Assembly: GCA_026393835.1 (NCBI GenBank)
Contig: JAPKZK010000048.1
Coordinates: 1 to 41,558, forward strand
Source: Candidatus Aminicenantota bacterium
GTDB taxonomy: Bacteria > Acidobacteriota > Aminicenantia > UBA2199
Length of the DNA stretch: 41,558 nt
Reading direction: 5' to 3'
Shown here piece after piece: positions 1-7,093 of this stretch (the stretch's first letter is position 1; every line of letters starts with the position of its first letter). A program made the translations under genes and the position numbers. The notes beneath the pieces are model-generated. The model saw only the letters and a list, made by a program, of their open reading frames with translations. It was not told the DNA's origin and did not search any database.

Positions 1-504
1 TAATTTCCGTTCTTGAATCTTACAGTACCTTAACAATGTCACCATCACTTCGGATGCGTTTTTTTTGTTGCTGAATGCGGTATTTGCTTTTTCAACATCG
101 ATCTCCAGGAGTTTTGCATATTTCTGTACGAAACCATAGGCTGATTCTTTGATATAATCGAGGAAGGTTTCCTCTATCCTCGAAATATTGGGGCTGACGG
201 CTGAAAAATTCAGTTTTAAAACCATGTAATTATTTCTTTCTTTGGTGGGCTTTTGGTGGATTTCGGTTCCATTGAAAAAGAAATCGAAACGGTCTTTTAA
301 AGAGATGTCATAATAAGCTTCCAGTATGCCCAGGAACAGTGATTTCCCGAAACGCTGCGGGCGGATGAAAAATAAGTAACGGCCTTTTTTTTCAATATCC
401 CGGATGTACCGGGTTTTGTCCACGTAATAGTAATTCGCATCACGAAAGTCTTTGAAATTGGCTATACCATACGGAATTTGTTTTAAATCTTGTTCTTCAA
501 GCAT
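1..504 (-). CDS. AAA-ATPase-like / PD-(D/E)XK nuclease family protein, 3' end outside window
   Basis: The reading frame starts at the ATG at 504-502 and stays open for 168 codons to the window edge, so the C-terminus is missing. The start reads MLEEQDLKQIPYGIANFKDF, followed by a YYYVDKT segment and a P-loop-like RPQRFGKSLFL at about residues 48-58. This order (IPYGI..F, YVDKT, RPxRFGKSL) is typical of the AAA-ATPase-like family (PF09820), which usually carries a PD-(D/E)XK nuclease-like domain (PF08011) at its C-terminus. That domain is expected beyond the edge. The family is abundant in repeat-rich genomes of uncultured bacteria and has no settled role; a selfish or defence function is inferred only. 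No promoter was identified. Confidence 0.8.
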   Translation of the reverse strand, partial: MLEEQDLKQIPYGIANFKDFRDANYYYVDKTRYIRDIEKKGRYLFFIRPQRFGKSLFLGILEAYYDISLKDRFDFFFNGTEIHQKPTKERNNYMVLKLNFSAVSPNISRIEETFLDYIKESAYGFVQKYAKLLEIDVEKANTAFSNKKNASEVMVTLLRYCKIQERKL

Positions 505-645
505 GGACCTATCTTAATCCAAAAAAAATCAATTGTCAACCATGGGCATGTGGGCATGGAAAAGGAAGAAGAGCGGAAGCGAAGAAGAGAAGAAGCGAAG
601 CAAAAGGGGATTTTTATTGGCTGTTCCGGGAAACCTTTGTAGCTA
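505..645. other. intergenic purine-rich stretch
   Basis: No gene is visible. Positions 558-602 are a purine-rich low-complexity run of gaagaag/gcgaag words. The reverse complement of the same kind of sequence appears near 41394-41420 at the other end of the window, so this is probably a dispersed simple repeat. Confidence 0.5.
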
Positions 646-675
646 TTTTCATACTAATCGAAAATCTGGTATAAT
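646..675 (+). promoter_or_regulatory. predicted promoter with extended -10 for the zeta-like kinase
   Basis: The -10 box TATAAT lies at 670-675, preceded by TGG to give an extended -10 (TGGTATAAT). A weak -35 TTTTCA at 646-651 sits 18 bp upstream. A ribosome binding site AGGAG at about 715-719 precedes the start at 727. Confidence 0.5.
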
Positions 676-726
676 ATAAAAGCGGAGCGATATATCCGTA
701 GGAATGTTTAGATTAGGAGAACAGGT

Positions 727-1311
727 TTGACGAAAGAAATTGTTATTATTGCCGGCGCTAATGGGTCGGGAAAAACTACTTTTGCCAGGACTTATGAAGA
801 GAAATACCCTATCGCATTTATCAATGCGGACGAAATTGCAAAAGAAATCAGCCCGAAGGATATTGAAAACCCTCAAGTAAAGGTAAAGGCAGGGAAAATC
901 TTTCTCAAGAAAATTCATGAGTTGATGAACTCAAACGAAAACTTTATAATCGAATCGACCTTATCGGGAAGGTCGTTGTTAGGGTGGATTAAAAAAATTA
1001 AATTGAAAGGTTATTCTATCAGGCTCCTGTATATTTTTATTGAGAGTCCCGATTTATGCATTGCTCGAATTAGGGAACGTGTTCTAAAAGGCGGGCATTT
1101 TGTGCCGGACGATGATGTGGTTCGCCGTTTTTACAGGAGCAAACTGAATTTCTGGAATGTGTACAAGGAACTGGCGGATGAATGGTATTTAATATATAAT
1201 TCCCAGCAAGAGTTTATCGAATTTGCATTCGCTAGAGAAGGGGGTTATGTCATTAATGATGAAGAATTGTTCCGGGAATTCATGAAAGATATTGAAGGAG
1301 AAAAACAATGA
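727..1311 (+). CDS. zeta-toxin-like P-loop kinase
   Basis: The 194-residue protein has a Walker A motif GANGSGKTT near residues 10-18, a NADEIAKEI segment, an ESTLSG segment and the C-terminal pattern ARIRERVLKGG..VPDDDVVRRFYRS. These are hallmarks of the zeta toxin/AAA_33 kinase family, whose best-known members phosphorylate UDP-N-acetylglucosamine and poison wall synthesis. Whether this member does so is not shown by the sequence. The start is TTG at 727, supported by AGGAG about 8 bases upstream; no ATG lies in frame nearby. The next gene overlaps by four bases (ATGA at 1308-1311), so the two are translationally coupled. In classical epsilon-zeta modules the antitoxin is upstream; here the small partner is downstream. 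Confidence 0.75.
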   Translation: MTKEIVIIAGANGSGKTTFARTYEEKYPIAFINADEIAKEISPKDIENPQVKVKAGKIFLKKIHELMNSNENFIIESTLSGRSLLGWIKKIKLKGYSIRLLYIFIESPDLCIARIRERVLKGGHFVPDDDVVRRFYRSKLNFWNVYKELADEWYLIYNSQQEFIEFAFAREGGYVINDEELFREFMKDIEGEKQ

Positions 1312-1517
1312 AGGTAGATAAACTCGATAATATTGAAATTTACCAGAAAGCCTTTGAAATTCAGAAGATCGGCAATGAAGCCGTAAGAAAGGTCCTAAAA
1401 GAGAATAAAAAGAGAGGAATCCCTATTGTCTTTTCAAAGAACGGCATCATCTACTACGAACTTCCCAATGGTGAAATAACCACCAAAAGCCCGTTTGAGA
1501 ACAAACAAGCTTCTTGA
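1308..1517 (+). CDS. small protein coupled to zeta-like kinase, candidate antitoxin
   Basis: A 69-residue, charged, largely helical protein (MKVDKLDNIEIYQKAFEIQK...). I do not recognise a named domain. It contains a short beta-like segment (IPIVFSKNGIIYYELPNGE) that resembles small accessory proteins found beside zeta-like kinases. The start overlaps the stop of the kinase gene as ATGA, the usual arrangement for stoichiometric expression. An antitoxin role is inferred from position and size only. The ORF ends 126 bases before the next gene, with no obvious hairpin terminator between. Confidence 0.6.
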   Translation: MKVDKLDNIEIYQKAFEIQKIGNEAVRKVLKENKKRGIPIVFSKNGIIYYELPNGEITTKSPFENKQAS

Positions 1518-1560
1518 TTTTTATCCTGTGAAGGGGAAAAAATTTCCTGGGTCATAATCC

Positions 1561-1622
1561 ACAGTGTACTGTATATTGTGCACATTTTTTTATTGCTTTT
1601 GACAACGTGTTCCTGGTATAAT
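1561..1622 (+). promoter_or_regulatory. predicted promoter and small dyad upstream of NACHT gene
   Basis: The -10 box TATAAT at 1617-1622 is extended by TGG (CCTGGTATAAT), with -35 TTGCTT at 1593-1598 and an 18-bp spacer. A consensus TTGACA at 1599-1604 is only 12 bp away, too close to serve this -10. A dyad ACAGT-GT-ACTGT occupies 1561-1572 just upstream and could bind a regulator. The ribosome binding site AGGAGGG at 1631-1637 precedes the ATG at 1643. Confidence 0.45.
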
Positions 1623-1642
1623 GAAGTGTTCAGGAGGGAAAA

Positions 1643-1810
1643 ATGTTCGCGGATTTATGGCTATCCATCAAACAATTGTGGAACCAGCAGCCCTTGTGGT
1701 CCAACCTGGCCAGTATTTTCGGCGTGATAGCGGCGGTTTACGGGTTCCTGCATGCCGTCGGCCAGGGGGTGAGGGCGCTATTTCGTTTCTTGAACCGGGA
1801 GAAGATTGCA
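1643..1810 (+). pseudogene. N-terminal membrane segment of NACHT protein, out of frame with the rest
   Basis: The frame begins at ATG 1643 behind a strong ribosome binding site and encodes about 55 sensible residues: an amphipathic start, then a hydrophobic stretch (SIFGVIAAVYGFLHAV) that looks like one membrane helix, ending in FRFLNREK. After that it becomes arginine/proline-rich nonsense and runs on to a stop at 1969. The NACHT frame starts in the next frame near 1806 with LHHRLKPYFSREE. The two parts read naturally as one protein if one base near 1805 is skipped. This is either a one-base insertion (mutation or assembly error) or an unusual +1 frameshift; no convincing slippery site is visible. 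Confidence 0.6.
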
Positions 1811-3350
1811 TCACCGGTTGAAGCCCTATTTCAGCCGGGAAGAAATCCTGCGGGCCATCGACAATTACGTCCCCACGCAGTGCCAGAATGTAGACCCGGC
1901 AGCTGCGGCCGAACCGGCCCGCGTCCATGCCTTCGCCACCCAGGAAAAATTGATCCCCTTCTTTATTAAAAAAGTATTCCGGGAAAAAAAAGAAGAAAAA
2001 TACTACCTGGTTTTGGCGGATTCGGGCATGGGCAAGACCACCTTTATGATCAATCTTTTTTTAAAATACTCCGGGAAACGATTTAAAACCTACCGCATCG
2101 TGCTGGTTCCCCTGGGGCATCCCAAAGCCGATGAGAAAATCGAATCCGTGGAAGATAAACCCCGGACCATTTTGTTATTGGATGCCTTTGACGAGGATAT
2201 CAAGGCGGCCCGGGATTACAAAACCCGGATGCAAGAGATAATCGATAAGACGCTGGATTTCCAGACCGTGATCATCACCAGCCGCTCGCAATTTTTCCCT
2301 TCGGACCCTGATATACCTCAAGAAATAGGGTTGTTCAAGTTTGGCGGCGACAAAGGGGAACACCGGTTTTACCGGCTTTATGTTTCACCCTTCAGCCAGG
2401 GGGAAATCCACCGCTATTTGCGGCGGAAGTACCCGTTATACCTGTGGTTTAAGAGATGCAAGGCCCACAGCATCGTAACCAAATCGCCGGACCTGATGGT
2501 GCGGCCCATGCTGTTGGCCAATATCGAGGATTTGTTGGCGGGGCGGAAAAATTACCGGTATACTTACGAGATATACGAGGAGATGGTGGAGCGGTGGATC
2601 AAACGGGAGCGAGTAAAGGACAAAACCGAGTTGAGAAAGTTTTCCGAGGTGATCGCCCGGGACATGTATGAAAACCAGCAGGCCCGTGGAGGGTTCTTTA
2701 TCCTCCATGACCAGGTGGGCCGATTTGCGGAAAAGTACGGCATCCGGTTGGATGAATTGGAGATGCGCAGCCGTTCGCTGCTGAACCGCAATGCCGAGGG
2801 TAAATATAAATTTGCCCACAAGTCCATCCTGGAATACCTGCTGTCGTTGGAAATTATCCGGGACCCCGACTTTCGCGCCGGGTTTAATTACGACAACATG
2901 GAACAAACTCGCCGGTTTTATTATGAACATAATGTAATACCTTTTTTCTCCCGGCCATTAAGCGGCCATTTCCAATTGTTTGACAAAGATAGAGGAAGAA
3001 TAGCTGTTGACACAAAAAGGATAGACATAAAGAAATTGGATTTAAAGGAGTTGGAAAACATTGCAGTACTGGTGTTACCTGATAATGGAATCACCGACCT
3101 CACGCCAATGCAAGAATTGAAGAATATTCAGGCCCTAGATTTGAGGGACAATCAAATCACCGACCTCACGCCGCTGAAAGAATTGAAAAATGTTCAGGTA
3201 CTATCTTTATCCAAAAATCAAATCACCGACCTCACGCCACTGCTGGAATTGACATCTCTTAAGTGTCTTTATATACAGAGTAATCCAATAACAAAAAACG
3301 CTGCATTCGAAGAACTGAAAAGAAGATTGGGAAAGAATCTTATAATTTAA
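1806..3350 (+). CDS. NACHT-type NTPase with C-terminal leucine-rich repeats
   Basis: This 514-residue frame carries the STAND/NACHT core: Walker A ADSGMGKTT at residues 71-79 and Walker B TILLLDAFDED at 121-131, followed by the helical and winged-helix-like region ending in FAHKSILEYLLSLE near residue 343. The last about 95 residues are three internalin-like leucine-rich repeats of exactly 22 residues (NQITDLTPLxEL...); the DNA repeats with 66-bp spacing (tcaccgacctcacgcc at 3091, 3157, 3223). NACHT proteins are bacterial immune sensors in which the C-terminal repeats usually recognise the trigger and ATP drives oligomerisation. Here the effector end would be a membrane helix encoded at 1643 in a different frame. 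The nominal TTG start at 1806 has no ribosome binding site, so the gene probably depends on the upstream start. Confidence 0.75.
   Translation: MHHRLKPYFSREEILRAIDNYVPTQCQNVDPAAAAEPARVHAFATQEKLIPFFIKKVFREKKEEKYYLVLADSGMGKTTFMINLFLKYSGKRFKTYRIVLVPLGHPKADEKIESVEDKPRTILLLDAFDEDIKAARDYKTRMQEIIDKTLDFQTVIITSRSQFFPSDPDIPQEIGLFKFGGDKGEHRFYRLYVSPFSQGEIHRYLRRKYPLYLWFKRCKAHSIVTKSPDLMVRPMLLANIEDLLAGRKNYRYTYEIYEEMVERWIKRERVKDKTELRKFSEVIARDMYENQQARGGFFILHDQVGRFAEKYGIRLDELEMRSRSLLNRNAEGKYKFAHKSILEYLLSLEIIRDPDFRAGFNYDNMEQTRRFYYEHNVIPFFSRPLSGHFQLFDKDRGRIAVDTKRIDIKKLDLKELENIAVLVLPDNGITDLTPMQELKNIQALDLRDNQITDLTPLKELKNVQVLSLSKNQITDLTPLLELTSLKCLYIQSNPITKNAAFEELKRRLGKNLII
3088..3290 (+). repeat. 66-bp DNA repeats encoding leucine-rich repeats
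   Basis: Three copies of a 66-bp unit (22 codons) lie at the end of the NACHT gene. The core atcaccgacctcacgcc is identical in all three, suggesting recent duplication. Repeat number could vary between strains. Confidence 0.7.
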
Positions 3351-3359
3351 GGAATCACC

Positions 3360-3758
3360 GTGATTGCGAATGTTCCCGGTTGGGGGAAAAGAATGGCCTG
3401 TCCCTTATCCCGGCCCCAATTGGGGCGGAATATTTCCCGGTTGTATCTTATGATAAATCAAATGGGAAACTCCTTTATCCACTTAGGGGAGACAATTTTC
3501 CAGGCCAGGGAAATGCCCCACGAACTAAAAGAGGCTTTCAAAAAGTTGGGGGAAACGTTCCCCTACATGGGGGGAGGTTTCCCCTACCTGGGGGAGGATT
3601 TCCCCTACATGGGGGAAGAGCTCCCCTACCTGGGGGATGGTTTCCCCTACCTGGGGGAAGGGTTCCCCTACATGGGAAAGAGTTTCCCCCACCTGGGGGA
3701 AGGTTTCCCCCACGTTTGGCAAGCCCGCACCCCATTGTACTTTTTGGTTGGGGTTTGA
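3360..3758 (+). CDS. heptapeptide-repeat ORF of doubtful coding status
   Basis: A 132-codon frame begins with GTG at 3360, ten bases after the NACHT stop and in the same frame. Residues about 62-118 are tandem heptads of the type GFPYLGE, encoded by the 21-bp array described separately. Because the unit is nearly palindromic, several frames on both strands are open here, including a minus-strand frame at 3722-3525 with GETFPQV heptads. Openness is therefore weak evidence of translation. No ribosome binding site is visible before 3360. It may be a real low-complexity protein, or simply a non-coding array that keeps frames open. Confidence 0.3.
   Translation: MIANVPGWGKRMACPLSRPQLGRNISRLYLMINQMGNSFIHLGETIFQAREMPHELKEAFKKLGETFPYMGGGFPYLGEDFPYMGEELPYLGDGFPYLGEGFPYMGKSFPHLGEGFPHVWQARTPLYFLVGV
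3545..3720. repeat. tandem 21-bp hairpin repeat array
   Basis: Units start at 3560, 3581, 3602, 3623, 3644, 3665, 3686 and 3707 (last partial). The consensus is CCCCTACCTGGGGGAgGgTTT. Each unit together with its neighbour contains the inverted repeat TTCCCC-N6-GGGGAA, so each can form a hairpin. The G runs recur about every 21 bases, so G-quadruplex-like folding is also conceivable. The period equals two helical turns and seven codons. No CRISPR spacer structure is present, because the variation is by point changes within units. Confidence 0.85.
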
Positions 3759-3806
3759 TTCATCAAACCCGAAAAATGAACCCCCCTGTGCCGGGCTTGA
3801 TAAATC

Positions 3807-4673
3807 TCAATGTTTAAAAACAGGAAATTCAGGGTTTTTCTTCTCCCAGTCTTCCACAGCGGAATGAAGGCGGGTTAACCGGAAATACGTATATTCATAC
3901 GCCATACGAAGTGTTCTCTCCAATATTTCTGCGTTTAATCCTTTTGCATGCCTATTCCCAAATACAAAACAGAACCCGATGGTAAATAACTGGACCATAT
4001 CGTGCCCGGAACATACCTGCCAGGGATCATGATTTTTATTTTTCAATAACTCCTCAATTCTCGCTTTAACTTTTTTTTCATCGAGTTCTACGTTATTCGA
4101 ATTCTTCTTTACGGTAAGGATTAATTTTTCGATTGCAACGTTAAACTTTGCCCTGTCCTCGTCGACAATATCCTCGAAAGGCAAATTCTTGAACGTTAAT
4201 CCCAGGTTGTCTTTTAATGGTGAAGAGAGCCAACGAAAATATCCGATAGGTAAGGCATTTGCCAAAACCATATTTATTACAGGCTGGGGAATTTTTTTTA
4301 AATCCCTGGTGGAACCGAATTCGGATAAAGCTTTCTCGATCACTTCCGGGGTAGATAGAATCATGGTTTCAAGGTCGTGAGTATCTGTTAATAGTAAATT
4401 CATGCTTCCCGGTTTAATTCCATCCAGTCGCCAGAAATCCGAATCGACAATAACAAGAATACCTTGAAAATTATCTTTCTCAAGTATTATCAAAGCATCC
4501 AATGCCTTCTCTTTACCGCCGGCATGGACTATATTACAGCTATCGCTGTCAATAAAACGTCTGAATACACGCGCATCCGTATCGCCTTCGACAAGTAGAA
4601 AAGCCCCTTTGTGCAAGGTCCGTTTCAAGCGGATATCGTTTGCGATTCGAGACGGCGTCAGGTACTGCTTCAT
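3807..4673 (-). CDS. ariB: DUF4435 TOPRIM-domain protein, PARIS AriB-like effector
   Basis: I place the start at ATG 4673-4671, which overlaps the ATPase stop as ATGA; the longer frame from 4709 would run 13 codons into the upstream gene. The protein is 288 residues. LLVEGDTDARVF (Glu29) followed by ILVIVDSDF (Asp77, Asp79) is the TOPRIM pattern of DUF4435 proteins. Paired with the upstream ABC-type ATPase this matches PARIS, in which AriB is the nuclease released from AriA when phage anti-restriction proteins are sensed and then cleaves host tRNA. The assignment rests on domain pairing, size and order; other OLD-like or AbiL-like pairs have similar architecture. A small TOPRIM protein is unlikely to act alone. 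Confidence 0.72.
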   Translation of the reverse strand: MKQYLTPSRIANDIRLKRTLHKGAFLLVEGDTDARVFRRFIDSDSCNIVHAGGKEKALDALIILEKDNFQGILVIVDSDFWRLDGIKPGSMNLLLTDTHDLETMILSTPEVIEKALSEFGSTRDLKKIPQPVINMVLANALPIGYFRWLSSPLKDNLGLTFKNLPFEDIVDEDRAKFNVAIEKLILTVKKNSNNVELDEKKVKARIEELLKNKNHDPWQVCSGHDMVQLFTIGFCFVFGNRHAKGLNAEILERTLRMAYEYTYFRLTRLHSAVEDWEKKNPEFPVFKH

Positions 4674-6028
4674 TGCTGCGTACCTTTTAATTCGACGGTT
4701 AAATCCCAACGTTCCTGGATAATGTCAGGGGAATGCGTGGCAATGAGAACGTCGAATCCCGCAAGCCGGGTAATTTGTTCCAGGTCGTTGAGGAACTGCG
4801 CTTGCCAGGCAACATGCAGCGACAGTTCCGGTTCATCGATTAGGATTAGCGAGTTCGCCTTGACTTTAAACAACAATTCATACAGGAGAACCAATTCGTG
4901 CTGTTCCCCGGACGATAAACTGGTTAGCGGAAGAATTTTCCCAACCGGTGTTTTAAAGACAAATCCATCCTTATTACTGATCGAGAGTTTTTTATACAAA
5001 AATCGGCTGTTGATAATCTTTACGATTAGTTCGATTTTTTCGGTTAAGTCGTCGAATATGCTCAACTTTTGTTTCACATCCTTTATATAAACAGATATTA
5101 CATCGATATTACCGGCGTCGACTTTTTGTAAATCTTTATCCTCTACCCCTTGTTCCTGGGCAAAAAAACCTGCATCGATCAATCGTGAACGTTTGGATTC
5201 CAATTGGTGTAAATCGTTTTCCAATTCTTCTATGGTCGGTTTTGTCAACTGCTCTTTTTTTTCTTTTACCAAACGTATGGGGAAGGTCCTGTCCAATAGT
5301 TGAGCTGTAGTCCCATACTTCTCCAATCTCTCTCGTATTGCTTTAGCCAACTCATTGGAATAATTCAAAACAGCCGGGATCATCGATCTACGCTCCTCAA
5401 GTTCACGTGTAATACGATATTGTGAGACACGAAGGAGCCGTTGAGTCTCTATGAAATGAATGTCGATGGACTCTTTAATTTTTTTAAACCAGGATTCATC
5501 GTCAATTAGTCGGAATTCTTCTAAAAAGTCGGAAGGGAGACTATCTCTAAAACGGTCTAAAACTTTATATAATGATAATTGTTCCCCGGTAGGCAAATAA
5601 AGCCATGTGGTTTCATTTATTTTTTCTAAATTGGGAAGAATCCTCTCTAAAAAATTTCCTGGGAAATGCCGCCTCTCAGGATTTATCGATTCTATTTTTG
5701 AGGTTTTAGTTTTTGAACCTGGTTTTGAAAACTCAAGAATTATTGAAATTTCTCCCCCCATCTTTTTCCCCTCTGACATAGAAGTATTTCCATTTTTTTT
5801 CAAACAAAGCGTACTGTTATCATCAAAACAGATAATCAATTCATTGAATGGTATCTCAAAAAGCTTTTCATACTGAGAATTAAAAACTTCATTTATCAGT
5901 GTAAGTAAAATGGTTTTCCCAAAGCCATTAGGCCCATGAATAATGGTGATATGATCTTTTGTGTTTAAAGGGATTTCATGATCGAATATTCCAAAAAGTT
6001 TCTTCACCGCAATTCTGTTTATTCTCAT
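4670..6028 (-). CDS. ariA: AAA/ABC-type ATPase, PARIS AriA-like sensor
   Basis: The 452-residue protein has Walker A HGPNGFGKT at residues 31-39, an ABC signature LSSGEQHELVLLYELLF, Walker B SLILIDEPELSLH and an H-loop-like LIATHSPDIIQ near the C-terminus. The central part is helical, as in SMC/RecF/OLD-type ATPases. In PARIS, AriA forms an ATPase scaffold that holds AriB inactive. The start ATG at 6028 is preceded by AAGGAG (6036-6041 on the complementary strand), and a good promoter lies at 6050-6078. The gene overlaps ariB by four bases. Other two-gene OLD-like systems remain possible. Confidence 0.72.
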   Translation of the reverse strand: MRINRIAVKKLFGIFDHEIPLNTKDHITIIHGPNGFGKTILLTLINEVFNSQYEKLFEIPFNELIICFDDNSTLCLKKNGNTSMSEGKKMGGEISIILEFSKPGSKTKTSKIESINPERRHFPGNFLERILPNLEKINETTWLYLPTGEQLSLYKVLDRFRDSLPSDFLEEFRLIDDESWFKKIKESIDIHFIETQRLLRVSQYRITRELEERRSMIPAVLNYSNELAKAIRERLEKYGTTAQLLDRTFPIRLVKEKKEQLTKPTIEELENDLHQLESKRSRLIDAGFFAQEQGVEDKDLQKVDAGNIDVISVYIKDVKQKLSIFDDLTEKIELIVKIINSRFLYKKLSISNKDGFVFKTPVGKILPLTSLSSGEQHELVLLYELLFKVKANSLILIDEPELSLHVAWQAQFLNDLEQITRLAGFDVLIATHSPDIIQERWDLTVELKGTQQ

Positions 6029-6049
6029 TTTAATACTCCTTGTAAAATA

Positions 6050-6078
6050 ATTCTAATATATTTTAAGACTATTTGCAA
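6050..6078 (-). promoter_or_regulatory. predicted promoter of the PARIS-like operon
   Basis: Read on the minus strand, -35 TTGCAA (6078-6073) and -10 TAGAAT (6055-6050) are separated by exactly 17 bp. The start codon is 22 bases beyond the -10. The MITE-like element begins only 18 bp upstream of the -35. Confidence 0.5.
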
Positions 6079-6095
6079 GCTGTAATATACTTGCT

Positions 6096-6266
6096 CAGCA
6101 ATTCTAATTTTATAAAATTACGGGCGTCCACGGGGGGACGCCGCGACACTTCTACAAAAATTAATCGAAATTTGGAATAATCATGAGTTTTCAATTCGGT
6201 AGGGGCAGGCCCCCGTGTCTGCCCCAAATGAAATTTCTTGTTTCTAGGTCAAAATGAGAATTGCTG
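6096..6266. mobile_element. 171-bp MITE-like element with 9-bp target duplication
   Basis: Terminal inverted repeats CAGCAATTCTaATTTT (6096-6111) and AAAATgAGAATTGCTG (6251-6266) match at 15 of 16 positions. They are flanked on both sides by the direct repeat ATACTTGCT (6087-6095 and 6267-6275), a perfect 9-bp target-site duplication. Inside are two strong hairpins: GGCGTCC/GGACGCC (6123-6129, 6136-6142) and GGGGCAG/CTGCCCC (6202-6208, 6219-6225). There is no coding capacity, so it would need a transposase elsewhere. A 9-bp duplication fits several IS families; I cannot name one. Confidence 0.7.
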
Positions 6267-6327
6267 ATACTTGCTGGTTCAGGGTGAGAGCGATGATGGA
6301 AATGCTGCCGAGGAAGCGGAGCCCCCG

Positions 6328-7083
6328 TTATTTTATAATGCTAAGAACTCCATTAATAAACGTCAGCGGATGCGGGGGACACCCGGGGACGTAAAGATCG
6401 ATGGGATGCTCCCGCAAGAATTCCCGGTTCAATGCTTGCGATGAGGCGAATAGTCCCCCACTAATGGCGCATGCCCCTACTAATATAATTATCTTCGGCC
6501 CCGGCACTGCTTTGTATGTGTCCTCGACGGCAAATGCCATGTTCTGCGAAATCGGCCCGGTGATGACGACCCCATCCGCATGCCGCGGCGATGCCACAAA
6601 CTCTATACCAAAACGCTGCATATCGAAATTCACATTGGAACAAGCATTTAACTCCATCTCACACCCATTACACCCGGCCGCGGAAACCTGCCGCAATTTT
6701 AACGAACGCCCAAAAATTTTCTTAATCTCTGCCCGGCTTGTTATGGCCCTTTGAGAATAACTTTCCACGGTGGTGTTTTTATCTACCACAAGATTCTCCA
6801 GCGACGACGAGGCGATTTTATGAAAACTGGAAAACGTAATGATATTCCCGGGACACCCGGTTTCACAATCCCCACAAAATATACATTTCCCCAGATCGAT
6901 TTGCACCGGGTCCAGGGAAATGGCCCGGGTGGGACATATTTCCCGGCAAGATTCGCAGCCGGCCCGGCATGGCGTTGAAGAAATCCCCGGGAATCCCCGG
7001 AATGGTTTTTTTACCTCTGCCCCGCCAATATCCTTGATGTACTGGGACCCCTGGTTTATCCTTGCTTTAATTAAACTAAACAT
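6328..7083 (-). CDS. ferredoxin-NuoB-like small subunit of hydrogenase-related complex (HyfH/HyfI-like fusion)
   Basis: The frame is open further upstream, but ATG 7083 (MFSLIKARINQG) fits the family and follows the large-subunit stop by ten bases with GGAG before it. The protein is 251 residues. Residues 39-77 hold two [4Fe-4S] ferredoxin motifs (C43-x2-C46-x3-C50P and CIFCGDCETGCP at 67-78). Residues about 130-251 are NuoB/HycG-like with proximal cluster ligands C138, C141, C205 and C235 (GCNGCE, GACAISG, PGCPPHP). It would pass electrons from a soluble donor to the membrane arm. In Hyf/Hyc operons the ferredoxin-like and NuoB-like subunits are separate proteins, so the fusion is notable. 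It is the last gene of the operon. Confidence 0.85.
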   Translation of the reverse strand: MFSLIKARINQGSQYIKDIGGAEVKKPFRGFPGISSTPCRAGCESCREICPTRAISLDPVQIDLGKCIFCGDCETGCPGNIITFSSFHKIASSSLENLVVDKNTTVESYSQRAITSRAEIKKIFGRSLKLRQVSAAGCNGCEMELNACSNVNFDMQRFGIEFVASPRHADGVVITGPISQNMAFAVEDTYKAVPGPKIIILVGACAISGGLFASSQALNREFLREHPIDLYVPGCPPHPLTFINGVLSIIK

Positions 7084-7093
7084 GCCTGCTCCA

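Noticed and set aside
1599..1622. TTGACA (1599-1604) with TATAAT (1617-1622) as one promoter
   Set aside because: The spacer is only 12 bp; TTGCTT at 1593-1598 with 18 bp and the extended -10 is a better fit.
3525..3722. Minus-strand 65-codon ORF with GETFPQV heptads
   Set aside because: It is the reverse reading of the near-palindromic array; no start signals, and no reason to prefer it over the plus frames.
6196..6230. GGGGCAG/CTGCCCC hairpin as a rho-independent terminator
   Set aside because: No T-run follows the stem, and it lies inside the MITE-like element.
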